The notes under the pieces were generated by a model. It did no database searches, had not been told where the DNA came from, and worked only from the letters and a program-made list of their open reading frames with translations. 37,672 nt of DNA, from assembly GCA_023247085.1 (NCBI GenBank), contig JAHFHC010000006.1, positions 1-37,672 of the forward strand, given 5' to 3'. The position numbers and the translations under genes were made by a program. Origin of the DNA: Microcaldota archaeon. Its GTDB lineage: Archaea; Micrarchaeota; Micrarchaeia; Norongarragalinales; UBA8480. This document shows, piece by piece, positions 18,356-27,909 of this stretch; positions within the stretch are counted from its first letter, which is position 1; each line of letters opens with the position of its first letter.

Positions 18356-21300
18356 CTACTTGCCGCGGGAAGTTATATAGAAAGTGCCAATTTTGTTAAC
18401 TGAATCAATATTGCTTGGGTCAGTATTCACGTCGGTCGAGCCATCATCCGATTGGGCATAGGTTTGTATTTCTGGTTTGTCAACGCACTTGGTTGGCTGG
18501 CCATTGGCTTTTACTCGCAAGCTACGGAAGTCCAAATCAGTCCACACGTCAAAGTTTTCGCGTTTAATATTCGAATTGTCAGCGCAGTCTACATCTGAAC
18601 CACCTATTCCTAGGAACCCACCGCCGAAGTCCATGTTGCCGTTTTCATTTATACTTAAATAAGCACGACGCGGAACTTCCTCGTAAGCTGCGCCGCCCAT
18701 TATCAAAAGAGCTTGAGCACTTAACAACGGGCCACAAGCTGCAGTGTAAACCTGATCAAGCGTACCAACTGAAGCAGCAACATCATCTAACTTTGCTGCA
18801 CAAGATCGAGCATCTTGTCCATCTGAACAAGAGCCGGCAGAGATTGCTTCTTGTTTTGCCTCTTCTAAATCTGCTTTTGCGTTATCAACTATTTCTTTTT
18901 GTGATTTACTTAAATATTCAGCAGCTATAGGCTTTCCGTTAGGATACTTAAATTGTTCAGTGGCATCTTGTGCGCTTTTTATGTGGTCAGCTACTTTGGT
19001 CACGCCGCTTATTTGGTCGCGTACTGCTGCTGATGAAATTAGGGTTTTAAGCGCTTTTTGAATTGCGCACGAGCCATCGGGATTAAAGTCAGCATGTACG
19101 CCTGCTCCCCCTAAGCAGAGACATTTTGATAACGCGGCATCAACAACGTTTGGGCACGTGTACTGGGTTACTAACGTGGCGGTTTTGAAAAAGCTAACTG
19201 CGTTTGCAACGTCTAGTGCTGTGCCTGCGTAGCTACATGCAGCTGCCCATTTGCCTGTGAAACTCGCGAAGCCCGGCACATCCATATCTTCTGGACCCAA
19301 TGCTGAAGTTATTGCATCCGTAATGCGGTTTCCTGCCGCAAGGTCATACACCTGGTTACCTACAAAACTACCTAGAATTGAACCAACCATTGCGCCGCCT
19401 GGACCAAAAGGCGCGCCTGCTGCACATCCGGCAGGAGTAGTTAATAGTTCTGTTGCAACGCATGAAGCTACCCCGTTTGCCATTGCAGCTACCCACTTAG
19501 ATGCTAGTGTTTCGCGTCTTGATGCTGAATCTTGCCGGAAGTCATTTACTTTGAAAGTGTCTTTGTTGCATAGTGAGCCAGTTGTTCCAAGTGACGCGTT
19601 GTAATACCATCCGTCTCCGCAGTTGTTGATGCATTGGCCGCCGTTAAATGACAGTTTTCCGCATAAGGATAAAGTGTTTGAGCACCCGAAGGTTGCGTAG
19701 TCAAGTGAGCCAACGGATATTGGCGCGTATTTTTTGTCTTGTTGTACGTTGCCATCTTCGGGTCTAATTAAGTATTGCCAGTTGTAGTCGTAGACTCCTT
19801 CTTCGTTGCGCTGGGTGCATTTTTCTCCTGATAAACCTTGGAATTCAAAGTCAATTTTGCCAACTCCTTCTTTGCCAGTCCACAGTGCACCGCCAAGGTG
19901 GTAAGTAATTGGAGTTTGCTTAATGTCTACGAATACATTGTATGGAAACATTCCAAATGGACACGGGCGCGGCGGGTTACAGTCTTGTCTCCTGCGGAAA
20001 GCAGTGTTGCGTAGTACATTTAGCACTTCATTGCGGCTAGATTCCATTGACTGCGGTTGATCTTCAAAAGTAATAGTAGTTGAGCCACTGACACTATTTG
20101 CTAGTGATAATTGCTGCCCAGGGGCATGAATATCAAGTAAGTCAACAGAATCTGAACTTATGCCAAATAAGCTAGGCAGCGCCTCATCTCGTGTTAATAT
20201 TGGCTTTATTCCTTGAGTTGGAACTACAACTGCGTTGTCAAGTACGAGATAGTCAGTTGCGTCGGCTTCGGTTTCTCCTTGAAATATGCGCACGTATTTG
20301 TCTGCAGAGTATTGTCGGTTGTTGAGTAAAACGTGCATGAATGAAGCGTCTACGCCTAGTGCTGGAACTGCTGGTTCATCCCATACTTTTGGCGCTAATC
20401 GAACTGCTTGATATTCTGGTTTAAAGTTGACGGCTGCAGATGCAGGCGCTTGAGGCAGCGTCGCAGGTATGCTGCTGTCGAGAGCAAGACTTGGTGCAAC
20501 TTTTATGTTTAGTGGGATTTCAATTGCTTTTTGTGTGCATGTTGAAACTACGCGTAGAGTTGAAGCGTTTTTTGTAACTTTTACGCTGTTTGGATCTTTT
20601 GAATAGTACGCGCACCTGTTTGTAGATGCGTCGTATTTCATCATTAGTAATTTGTTTCCATAAGTGGAGTACTCTTCTGGCAAAGAGAGAACTGACTTGG
20701 GGTCATTCACTTGTTCAAAACAGCCACTGCTGTCAAAAGTTTGGAACACTAGCTCTTGGCAAGGTGAAGAAGAGAAGTTGAACAATAGCAAAGCTGCATC
20801 TGCAGGTAGCAACGGGTCAACGTAGAAGTCAATACCAGTGCCAGTAACGTTTGTTGCTGTAGAGCCGTTGACCGACAATAAAGTTAAATCATCTTGAGTT
20901 GGGTTAGATGGTGAAGCATTGTAAAGCAGCACATAGTGTGATGGCAATGCAGATAGTGCAACTGCTTCTTGTGGCAAGCCAAGCATGTTTACTGTTGTTG
21001 CAAGTGTTACTTTGTTGCCGTAGGCTAAATTAATAGTATAGTCTGGAATCGCTTGAAGTGAAGTTGGAGTCGATAAGATATCTCCAGTGACTCTTGCAGG
21101 TGTTTTGGAAACAGCGTGGTAAGTGTTGTCGGTAATTGTGACTTTGAAACTAGCTGCGTTTACTGGCATGCGTTGTTCATCTTGTCGGATTATTGCTAAA
21201 ACGTTTTTGTCAGTTTTGAAAGTTAATTCAGTTCCAGCATCAAAATCAGGGTTAAAGTCTAAAATTGAGTAAAAGAGAGATAAACGTTGTGGGAACGTGT

Positions 21301-23932
21301 CGTTGCGGAGTAAAGCAGGCCTTACACCGAAACCTTCACCGCCATGGTTTCCGCCTTGTGCAAATGTAAGTAAAAGACAAGCTTCGTTTGCGCATTGTAC
21401 TATTGTATCTGGAAGCGGAGCAACTTTGAAAGTATTATAGTATGTAGCAGCAGCACATTCACTGCGAGTAGAGGTTTGTTGTTGTGTACCAAGCATAGAA
21501 TCAGATGGGGAGCGAGTGTAAATTCCACCCGGTGAAACTGAATATGCACGGTAAGATACGTTGAGTCGATTTGGAGTTGATTTAGTAACTAGGAAAGGAA
21601 CTTTAACTTCAAAAGTGGTAGTTGATGTACTTGCAGTTGTGTTTTTGAATGCGTTTAGCCATTTGAAAGTGCCAATTTGTGCTGGTGCAACTGGGTTGCC
21701 GCAATTACCAGTTGAATAGCTAGTTGCGCCACGCAAGTTGAATTCGCCAGAATTTATTAAATCATCATCGTCTAGAGGGAATCCTTTGTAAATCAATGCA
21801 TTGTCATTTCCAGTTGAAGTAGCCTCGTCACCTAAACGCAAGTACGCACCAGCGCCAACATCATTTGGTTGTACATTAATTGAAAAAACGGCGGTGTAAA
21901 TCTTTCCTGCTTGTAGTATACGAAAGCCAGTTTCATCAGACGTGTACGTAGACACATCCGTGCCGTCTTGGTCAAAGATGTGGAAAGCGTCGTCAGGTAA
22001 CACTTGGTTATCTGCAGTTGAACTCATTGTAACATCAACTTGTTTTGTTTCGCCTGGAGCAAGTGAAAACGTTTGTATTTTGTCAAAATAATTCGAGTTA
22101 GACGCCTTTACAGTGTACATCACTTGAGAAGCTAGTGTTAATTGACAATAATCACCAGTGTTTTCAACTGGGCTTTGTACATCAACGTTTGTCAACGGAC
22201 AACCGGCTAAGTTAACGGTTTCACCGCCATAAGTGTAAGAAACAGTAAAAGTGGAACCAACTGCTACTGCCCCAGTATGCATATTTACTGTGCGGAGTTT
22301 AACAGTTGCAGCAGATGGAAGTAGTTGAACAGTTACGTTGTTGTTAGTTAGAGAAACATCTAAATTTGCTTCTCCAGTGAAAGAGCCATTAACTACTCGT
22401 ATAACAACTGGGTGCAATGGCATGTTTGTTAACACCGCTACTCCAGCAGTAGTGGGAACTGTGGGAATTAGGAACCGCTCGCTTGGGAACATTGCTGACA
22501 CGTTTGCGTTTGAAACAGGGGCATTGTAAAAGTCAACTACGTTTACGTTTACATTCACTGAATTTTCAGGGGTTAGTTTCGTTAAGTTAATCGCAGCAGT
22601 ATTGTTTGGCCCAGCTTGTAGTACAAATGGGTCAGAAACATAACGCACGTGGCCGGACGAATATGCGGATAAATAAACTGTTTTGCCAGCTGGAAGGTTT
22701 TGAATTACATTACTAACGCGGGTTAACCGGACTTGTTGTTTTAGCCTTTGCTGTGGACTGGAAAGTGAATCCCAAATTACTAAATCAACTGCAAAAGCCG
22801 GAGAATGCGCATCATCCGAAAATATAACGGTTAAATTAGAGGCAGAATCATTAGTTGGCAAAGCAAGTTGAACTGAAAGCCCAAGTGGACCACCTGAAAC
22901 AGTTCTAGTTAGGGAAGTCGCACTTACATAACCCTCTGCATCAACTGCAGCGTACACGCTTACTCCACCTGAAATTTCCGCGAACACAGCTTTGCCATCT
23001 AGACCAGTTATATTGGCTCCAAGTTGAGTTTGTGAAACTGCATCAAAAAGAGCAACGGTTGCACCCGGAAGGAAGCCAGTTGAATTTGTAACAGTGACAG
23101 TCACAGGATAAACTGAATCTAAATTCGTGCGGCTAGCGTCAGTTGCCGCGTCGTCGTTTGGACTTGGCACTCCAGCAGCGTTTCGCCGCAAATTGTTAAA
23201 ATCAGGAATAGAATGAGTGGAAGAAGAAAGGGTAATCGTGTGTTGAAAAGTTTCAGATGTGGGGGTAAACAAGTCAGTTGCAACTGGATAACCTTGAGCA
23301 GTTACAGTAACCGATACAGGAGCGCCTACTGGCGCGTTTAAAGTCGCCACTCCTTGGCTTGAAGTGATCGTATTACGAGTTTCGCCATTAACTACATATG
23401 AAACTTGCGCGTTGCCAACTGGCTCGCTTTGTTCAGTTGTAACTAATAAAGTTACGCGGCCTTGAGTTGAACCACTGAGGACAAACGGCGAAATTATACT
23501 ATTAACGCCAACCATTACGCTACGCGAAACAGGCGGAAAACCTGCTTTTGAAACTGAAACGCGAACAGTTTGACCAACTGTAACACCGGAAAAAGAAACA
23601 ACCCCATTAGCGTCTGTTGTTTGACTTAAATTAAGATTATTTGCGCCTAGCAAGACAACTGTTGCACCATCAACTGGCAACCCAGCTGCGGTTTTTACAC
23701 TAATTGACAACACAGTAGTGCTTGCACTTGGCAGTAATAGGTTTGGGTTAAGAAAGAAAATTGCGCCGCCAATTGCAATTAATAAGAGTGCGAATATAAC
23801 TGGCAATGAGGGAATCCCTTTGCTTTCCAATATGCCAATCAAGGGCTTAAAGTTCAGGCCATTATTAGCTAGCCATTCAATAAAGCTATAATACTTGTCT
23901 TCAATTGAATAGTAAATACTTTTTAAACCCAA
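18356..23932 (-). CDS. Giant surface protein P2: single TM, CarboxypepD_reg/Ig-like repeats, conserved core, Gly/Ala-rich C-terminal region
   Basis: 1858 aa; KGIPSLPVIFALLLIAIGGAIFFL TM; repeated 'ATVxLxxA..l..TDanGvvsFsgv' units; TTG start with GGGTGAG SD. Confidence 0.82.
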   Translation of the reverse strand: MGLKSIYYSIEDKYYSFIEWLANNGLNFKPLIGILESKGIPSLPVIFALLLIAIGGAIFFLNPNLLLPSASTTVLSISVKTAAGLPVDGATVVLLGANNLNLSQTTDANGVVSFSGVTVGQTVRVSVSKAGFPPVSRSVMVGVNSIISPFVLSGSTQGRVTLLVTTEQSEPVGNAQVSYVVNGETRNTITSSQGVATLNAPVGAPVSVTVTAQGYPVATDLFTPTSETFQHTITLSSSTHSIPDFNNLRRNAAGVPSPNDDAATDASRTNLDSVYPVTVTVTNSTGFLPGATVALFDAVSQTQLGANITGLDGKAVFAEISGGVSVYAAVDAEGYVSATSLTRTVSGGPLGLSVQLALPTNDSASNLTVIFSDDAHSPAFAVDLVIWDSLSSPQQRLKQQVRLTRVSNVIQNLPAGKTVYLSAYSSGHVRYVSDPFVLQAGPNNTAAINLTKLTPENSVNVNVNVVDFYNAPVSNANVSAMFPSERFLIPTVPTTAGVAVLTNMPLHPVVIRVVNGSFTGEANLDVSLTNNNVTVQLLPSAATVKLRTVNMHTGAVAVGSTFTVSYTYGGETVNLAGCPLTNVDVQSPVENTGDYCQLTLASQVMYTVKASNSNYFDKIQTFSLAPGETKQVDVTMSSTADNQVLPDDAFHIFDQDGTDVSTYTSDETGFRILQAGKIYTAVFSINVQPNDVGAGAYLRLGDEATSTGNDNALIYKGFPLDDDDLINSGEFNLRGATSYSTGNCGNPVAPAQIGTFKWLNAFKNTTASTSTTTFEVKVPFLVTKSTPNRLNVSYRAYSVSPGGIYTRSPSDSMLGTQQQTSTRSECAAATYYNTFKVAPLPDTIVQCANEACLLLTFAQGGNHGGEGFGVRPALLRNDTFPQRLSLFYSILDFNPDFDAGTELTFKTDKNVLAIIRQDEQRMPVNAASFKVTITDNTYHAVSKTPARVTGDILSTPTSLQAIPDYTINLAYGNKVTLATTVNMLGLPQEAVALSALPSHYVLLYNASPSNPTQDDLTLLSVNGSTATNVTGTGIDFYVDPLLPADAALLLFNFSSSPCQELVFQTFDSSGCFEQVNDPKSVLSLPEEYSTYGNKLLMMKYDASTNRCAYYSKDPNSVKVTKNASTLRVVSTCTQKAIEIPLNIKVAPSLALDSSIPATLPQAPASAAVNFKPEYQAVRLAPKVWDEPAVPALGVDASFMHVLLNNRQYSADKYVRIFQGETEADATDYLVLDNAVVVPTQGIKPILTRDEALPSLFGISSDSVDLLDIHAPGQQLSLANSVSGSTTITFEDQPQSMESSRNEVLNVLRNTAFRRRQDCNPPRPCPFGMFPYNVFVDIKQTPITYHLGGALWTGKEGVGKIDFEFQGLSGEKCTQRNEEGVYDYNWQYLIRPEDGNVQQDKKYAPISVGSLDYATFGCSNTLSLCGKLSFNGGQCINNCGDGWYYNASLGTTGSLCNKDTFKVNDFRQDSASRRETLASKWVAAMANGVASCVATELLTTPAGCAAGAPFGPGGAMVGSILGSFVGNQVYDLAAGNRITDAITSALGPEDMDVPGFASFTGKWAAACSYAGTALDVANAVSFFKTATLVTQYTCPNVVDAALSKCLCLGGAGVHADFNPDGSCAIQKALKTLISSAAVRDQISGVTKVADHIKSAQDATEQFKYPNGKPIAAEYLSKSQKEIVDNAKADLEEAKQEAISAGSCSDGQDARSCAAKLDDVAASVGTLDQVYTAACGPLLSAQALLIMGGAAYEEVPRRAYLSINENGNMDFGGGFLGIGGSDVDCADNSNIKRENFDVWTDLDFRSLRVKANGQPTKCVDKPEIQTYAQSDDGSTDVNTDPSNIDSVNKIGTFYITSRGK

Positions 23933-24040
23933 AAACGCTCACCCTTCTTCATAAGTGGTTAGTTCGAACATATTTAAAAATGTCCCTTTGGAATAAAAAT
24001 AGCAGCAAAAAGTACGAGAATAAAAAAACAAGGCAAAAAA

Positions 24041-25843
24041 ATGAAAATAATGGAAAAAATTACAGAAGAATGCAGGGAAGCAGTGCAAAAAGCAGTGGAA
24101 GGATTATATAAAACAAAAGAAACTAACGCGATTCCACGCGTTGAAACACATATTGAACAAAACAGAAAGGCAGATGCGAGTTGTTCAATTGCATTTCAAT
24201 TATCGCGCGAGTTAAAGAAAAGCCCTTTTGAAATAGCAGAAGAAATTGCAAAAAATATAACGCCAACTGAAACAATAGAAAAAGTCAGCGCATTGGCTGG
24301 TTTTGTGAATTTTGCTTTTTCTCAAAAATACTATCAAATTGCATTAAGTGAAAATCAAAAAGAAAAAGGAAAACAAGGTAAAAAAGAAACTGAAAAGAAA
24401 ATTAAAAAACAAACCGGAAAAGAAAGTGAAAAACAAAAGAAAAAAGCAAAACAAAAAGTCATAATTGAATACTCGTGCCCCAATGTCGGCAAGCCGTTGC
24501 ACATTGGCCATATTCGTGGAACTATTTTTGGCCACGCTTTGAAAAAAATTCGTGAACAAGATGGCGATAGCGTAGTGTCATTTAATTATCTTGGAGATTC
24601 AGGCAGCCAAGTTGCAAAACTCTTACTAGCACTTGAAATATACAAGAATTTACCAGTGATAAAAACTGAAAAAGACTTGCTGGCTTATTACGTGAAAATA
24701 AACGCGGAAATAGAGCAAAGCGAAGAATTGCAAAAAAGACAGCGCGAAATTCTTGAAGCAATTGAAAATGGCGATAAAAAAATACAAGCTAGCCTCGACA
24801 AAGTGCGAAAATTGTCCATAACCGCGTTTGATAATAGCTATGATTTACTTGGCGTAAAATTCGATGAAGTGATTGGAGAAAGCGCGTTTATCCAAGACGG
24901 TAGAAAAGTGGTGCAAGAGGCAATTGAAAAAAAAATTGCGTTTAAAGACAAGGGCGGGGAGATTGTTGCCAAACTAGAACCAGAACTTCCTAACACTATA
25001 TTGACAAGAAGCAACGGGACAACGCTTTACCTTACGCGGGATTTAGCGCTTGCGGACTATAAATTCAGTAAATACAAACCAAGCGAAAGCGTGAACATAA
25101 CTGGAAGCGAACAAAATACTCATTTCAGGCAAGTTTACGCGATTTTGCAAAAACTTGGCAGAAATTATAACAATAAGCACGTTGGCTTTGGCTTGCTTAC
25201 ATTTGAAGGAAAGAAACTAGCTACGCGCGAAGGCAAAGTGATACTGCTCGCGGATATAATTGAAGAAGCAAAGCAAGAGGCAAAAGAGCAGATAATGCAG
25301 CGCGAACCGTTGCTAAAAGGAAAAGAACTAGAGGAACGTAGCCTTGCAATTGGACTTGCAGCACTTAAATTTGCAGTGTTAAAAGTAAGCCAAGAAAAAA
25401 ACATTGTTTTCAACTTCAAACAAATGACTTCATTCGAAGGAGATACCGGCGCGTATTTACAATATTCACTTGTGAGATGCAAAAGCATATTGCATAAAGC
25501 AAATGAAGAAAGCGCACAAGAAGAAAAAAATGCAGGAAAAAGTAAAAAAGAAAAACGAGAAGAAAAATATACTTTTAACTCTGAAGAAAAAGAACTCTTG
25601 TTATTGCTAAGTGCATTTCCAGTTGTTGTGCATAATGCAAGCAAGAGCCTTGCACCGCATATTCTGTGTGACTACTTGTTAAAAACCGCTGCGGCTTTTT
25701 CAAAATTCTACTCGCTTCACTCCGTGCTAAACGCTGAAGATGAAAGAACAAAAACACAGCGGCTGGAAATCGTAAAAGCAACGGCGAATGTTTTGGAAAA
25801 CGGGCTCGACTTGTTGGGGATAACAACATTGGAAAAAATGTGA
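24041..25843 (+). CDS. argS: Arginyl-tRNA synthetase
   Basis: YSCPNVGKPLHIGHIRGTIFGHAL (HIGH motif), GDSGSQVAKLL, TRDLALADYK. Confidence 0.95.
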   Translation: MKIMEKITEECREAVQKAVEGLYKTKETNAIPRVETHIEQNRKADASCSIAFQLSRELKKSPFEIAEEIAKNITPTETIEKVSALAGFVNFAFSQKYYQIALSENQKEKGKQGKKETEKKIKKQTGKESEKQKKKAKQKVIIEYSCPNVGKPLHIGHIRGTIFGHALKKIREQDGDSVVSFNYLGDSGSQVAKLLLALEIYKNLPVIKTEKDLLAYYVKINAEIEQSEELQKRQREILEAIENGDKKIQASLDKVRKLSITAFDNSYDLLGVKFDEVIGESAFIQDGRKVVQEAIEKKIAFKDKGGEIVAKLEPELPNTILTRSNGTTLYLTRDLALADYKFSKYKPSESVNITGSEQNTHFRQVYAILQKLGRNYNNKHVGFGLLTFEGKKLATREGKVILLADIIEEAKQEAKEQIMQREPLLKGKELEERSLAIGLAALKFAVLKVSQEKNIVFNFKQMTSFEGDTGAYLQYSLVRCKSILHKANEESAQEEKNAGKSKKEKREEKYTFNSEEKELLLLLSAFPVVVHNASKSLAPHILCDYLLKTAAAFSKFYSLHSVLNAEDERTKTQRLEIVKATANVLENGLDLLGITTLEKM

Positions 25844-25848
25844 GTTGA

Positions 25849-26274
25849 ATGAACAAAGAATACAAAGAAATTGTTATTGTTATCGTACAAAATTCAAAAA
25901 AACAATTTCTTGTTCACCAGCGTAGCACTACAAAAAAAGTTTCTCCTTCTCTTTATGGGCTTGGAGCCGGCGGAAAAGTTGAACCCGGTGAGCACCCTCA
26001 AGACGCTGCAAAAAGAGAGTTAAAAGAAGAATTAGGGATAGCTGATAACCCAAAATTTTTATTTAGTTTTCCATTTGATTATAAGCCATACGGTGGCACA
26101 ATAGATGGCATTACGAATATTTTTCAAACTATTTATGATAGTGAACTCAACACTTGCGATGAATTTCAATGGACTGGATGGATGAATAAAGAAGAAGTTG
26201 AAAAAATTGCTTTATCAGGCAAAATGTGCCCAGATACAAAAATAGCGTGGGAAAAGTTCAAGCTATTTTGTTAA
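25849..26274 (+). CDS. NUDIX hydrolase
   Basis: GGKVEPGEHPQDAAKRELKEELGI matches the Nudix box Gx5Ex7REUxEExGU. Confidence 0.93.
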   Translation: MNKEYKEIVIVIVQNSKKQFLVHQRSTTKKVSPSLYGLGAGGKVEPGEHPQDAAKRELKEELGIADNPKFLFSFPFDYKPYGGTIDGITNIFQTIYDSELNTCDEFQWTGWMNKEEVEKIALSGKMCPDTKIAWEKFKLFC

Positions 26275-26303
26275 TAGAAAAATACTGAAAAACACTAGTT
26301 TTA

Positions 26304-26329
26304 AATAGTATTACCATGGTAATACTATT
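26304..26329 (+). promoter_or_regulatory. Perfect 26-bp palindrome AATAGTATTACCATGGTAATACTATT, putative autoregulatory operator
   Basis: Read directly; overlaps TATA-like TTTTAAATA (26299-26307) and lies 9 bp upstream of the RHH GTG start. Confidence 0.75.
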
Positions 26330-26338
26330 GGTGATTAT

Positions 26339-26527
26339 GTGGAAAATATTTCTTTGAAACTTCCGCCAAAATTGGTTAAATCAATGGATGAATTAGTTGA
26401 AGAAGGCTGGTATTCTAATCGAGGAGATGTTATGCGCGATGCATTGCGCGAAAAAATACGCCAACTTAAATTAACACGGCTTGAAGCCGCCATAAAAGAA
26501 GATATAGCTTGGGGATTATCACAGTGA
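26339..26527 (+). CDS. RHH (CopG/ParD-like) antitoxin
   Basis: ENISLKLPPKLVKSMDELVEEGWYSNRGDVMRDALREKIRQ; GTG start after GGTGATT. Confidence 0.85.
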   Translation: MENISLKLPPKLVKSMDELVEEGWYSNRGDVMRDALREKIRQLKLTRLEAAIKEDIAWGLSQ

Positions 26528-27000
26528 AAGCAATTAGTGACACTGGCCCCTTAATTCACTTAAATGAAATTAATTCGCTTAGTTCACTTAAGATTTTTCA
26601 AGAGGTTTTTGTTCCACCAGAAGTAGCTAAAGAATTACAAAATATGAATCGATTCCCAGGAATTAAACAAGTGCAATTAAAACAAAATAAAAGCATTGAT
26701 AAAATTGCATTAATTGCAGAAAAATTCGATATAAGTTTAGCAGAAAGCCAAGCGATCGCATTAGCAAAGGAACTTCATATTGAAAATTTATTAACCGATG
26801 ATTTAGATGCTAGAGATGCTGCTAAGGCAGTTGCATTAACGCCAGTTGGCACAATTGGAATTATAATTGCAAGTTGCAAGAAAAAAATAATTTCAAAAAC
26901 AGAGTGCGTTAATCGAATTAGGAATCTGCAAACAAATTCAAGTTTATTTGTAACATCAGAGCTTATAGCGTACGCAATAGACAAAATAAACAAAATGTGA
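26524..27000 (+). CDS. DUF3368-type PIN-domain toxin
   Basis: MKAISDTGPLIHLNEI ... VPPEVAKEL ... LAESQAIALAKEL ... LLTDDLDARDAA; GTGA 4-bp overlap with the antitoxin. Confidence 0.85.
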   Translation: MKAISDTGPLIHLNEINSLSSLKIFQEVFVPPEVAKELQNMNRFPGIKQVQLKQNKSIDKIALIAEKFDISLAESQAIALAKELHIENLLTDDLDARDAAKAVALTPVGTIGIIIASCKKKIISKTECVNRIRNLQTNSSLFVTSELIAYAIDKINKM

Positions 27001-27001
27001 C

Positions 27002-27079
27002 GTGAGAAAAATAGATGGGTAGGGCAAAATATGCCAAGATACAAAAGTCGCTTGGGAAAGATTTAAGCAACTTCTTTGA
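27002..27079 (+). pseudogene. Decayed 3' end of a second NUDIX gene
   Basis: Frame VRKIDG*GKICQDTKVAWERFKQLL* matches the intact NUDIX C-terminus VEKIALSGKMCPDTKIAWEKFKLFC*. Confidence 0.75.
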
Positions 27080-27749
27080 ATCCATTCCAGCTATTTTTGT
27101 TTTGTGGCCCGAGCAACTTTATTTTTTTCCCTTTTACTAGCACGGCTTGGTTATCTGTAAGCGCAACAATTGGATACTTTGTTGTTTTTGCGGCTCTGTC
27201 AATTATTTTGCGGTATTTTTCTACGAAATGTGCCATGATTAAAAACGGCGCTAAGTTGATTCCCTTCGTATCTGTTAATCCGAATTTATCCCGTTTTGGT
27301 TCTTTCCATAATGCCATTTCAATTGAAGGACACGCAAGGTAACTTCCAGCACTGGCGCCTACATAGATGGCACCGCGTTTGATGTAAAATGGAATTAATT
27401 TATCAAAACCACTTTCGCGCGCATATTTAAGTAAAAAGAAAGTGTTTCCGCCGCTTACAAATATCAGATCCTTATCAGCTAATATTTTTTCAAGCTGTAC
27501 TTTGTTTTTGCCACGCAAATCTAAATCTACTATATGCGTTATGCCACAATCGCTAAGCGTTTGCTTGTCTCTTATAAGCCACCACGGTTCTTTTCCACCG
27601 TAAGTTTCCGGCGGCTCGCCATAAGCGCCAGTTACTACAAAAACGGCTTTAACCTCAGAAGGTTTTTTTGGCAATAATGAAAGAAAATCTTTTTTTATTT
27701 CTGGTGCTATTCCAGCAGAGGTTAGCAAAACAGTATTCATAATAATCAA
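27063..27749 (-). CDS. Peptidase S51 (dipeptidase E-like)
   Basis: LIFVSGGNTFFLLKYARESGFDKLI ... GAIYVGASAGSYLACPSIE (nucleophile Ser in GASAGS). Confidence 0.88.
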   Translation of the reverse strand: MIIMNTVLLTSAGIAPEIKKDFLSLLPKKPSEVKAVFVVTGAYGEPPETYGGKEPWWLIRDKQTLSDCGITHIVDLDLRGKNKVQLEKILADKDLIFVSGGNTFFLLKYARESGFDKLIPFYIKRGAIYVGASAGSYLACPSIEMALWKEPKRDKFGLTDTKGINLAPFLIMAHFVEKYRKIIDRAAKTTKYPIVALTDNQAVLVKGKKIKLLGPQNKNSWNGFKEVA

Positions 27750-27909
27750 GCAAGCATATGTTAAAGTGTTTTGTACTATTTGAGCATTTCCAATAATTAA
27801 ACAATTAGCCTCGCTGGCCGGCTAACGCTGACTAGAACTATATAAAATTAAAGGATTTCAACAGCTTTTTTTCTAACATATTAAAAATAGTAATTCTCAT
27901 AAAAATAAT

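Noticed and set aside
27750-27909. Possible tRNA or small RNA in the spacer containing GCCTCGCTGGCCGGCTAACGC
   Set aside because: No cloverleaf, T-loop or other RNA signature could be assembled by eye.
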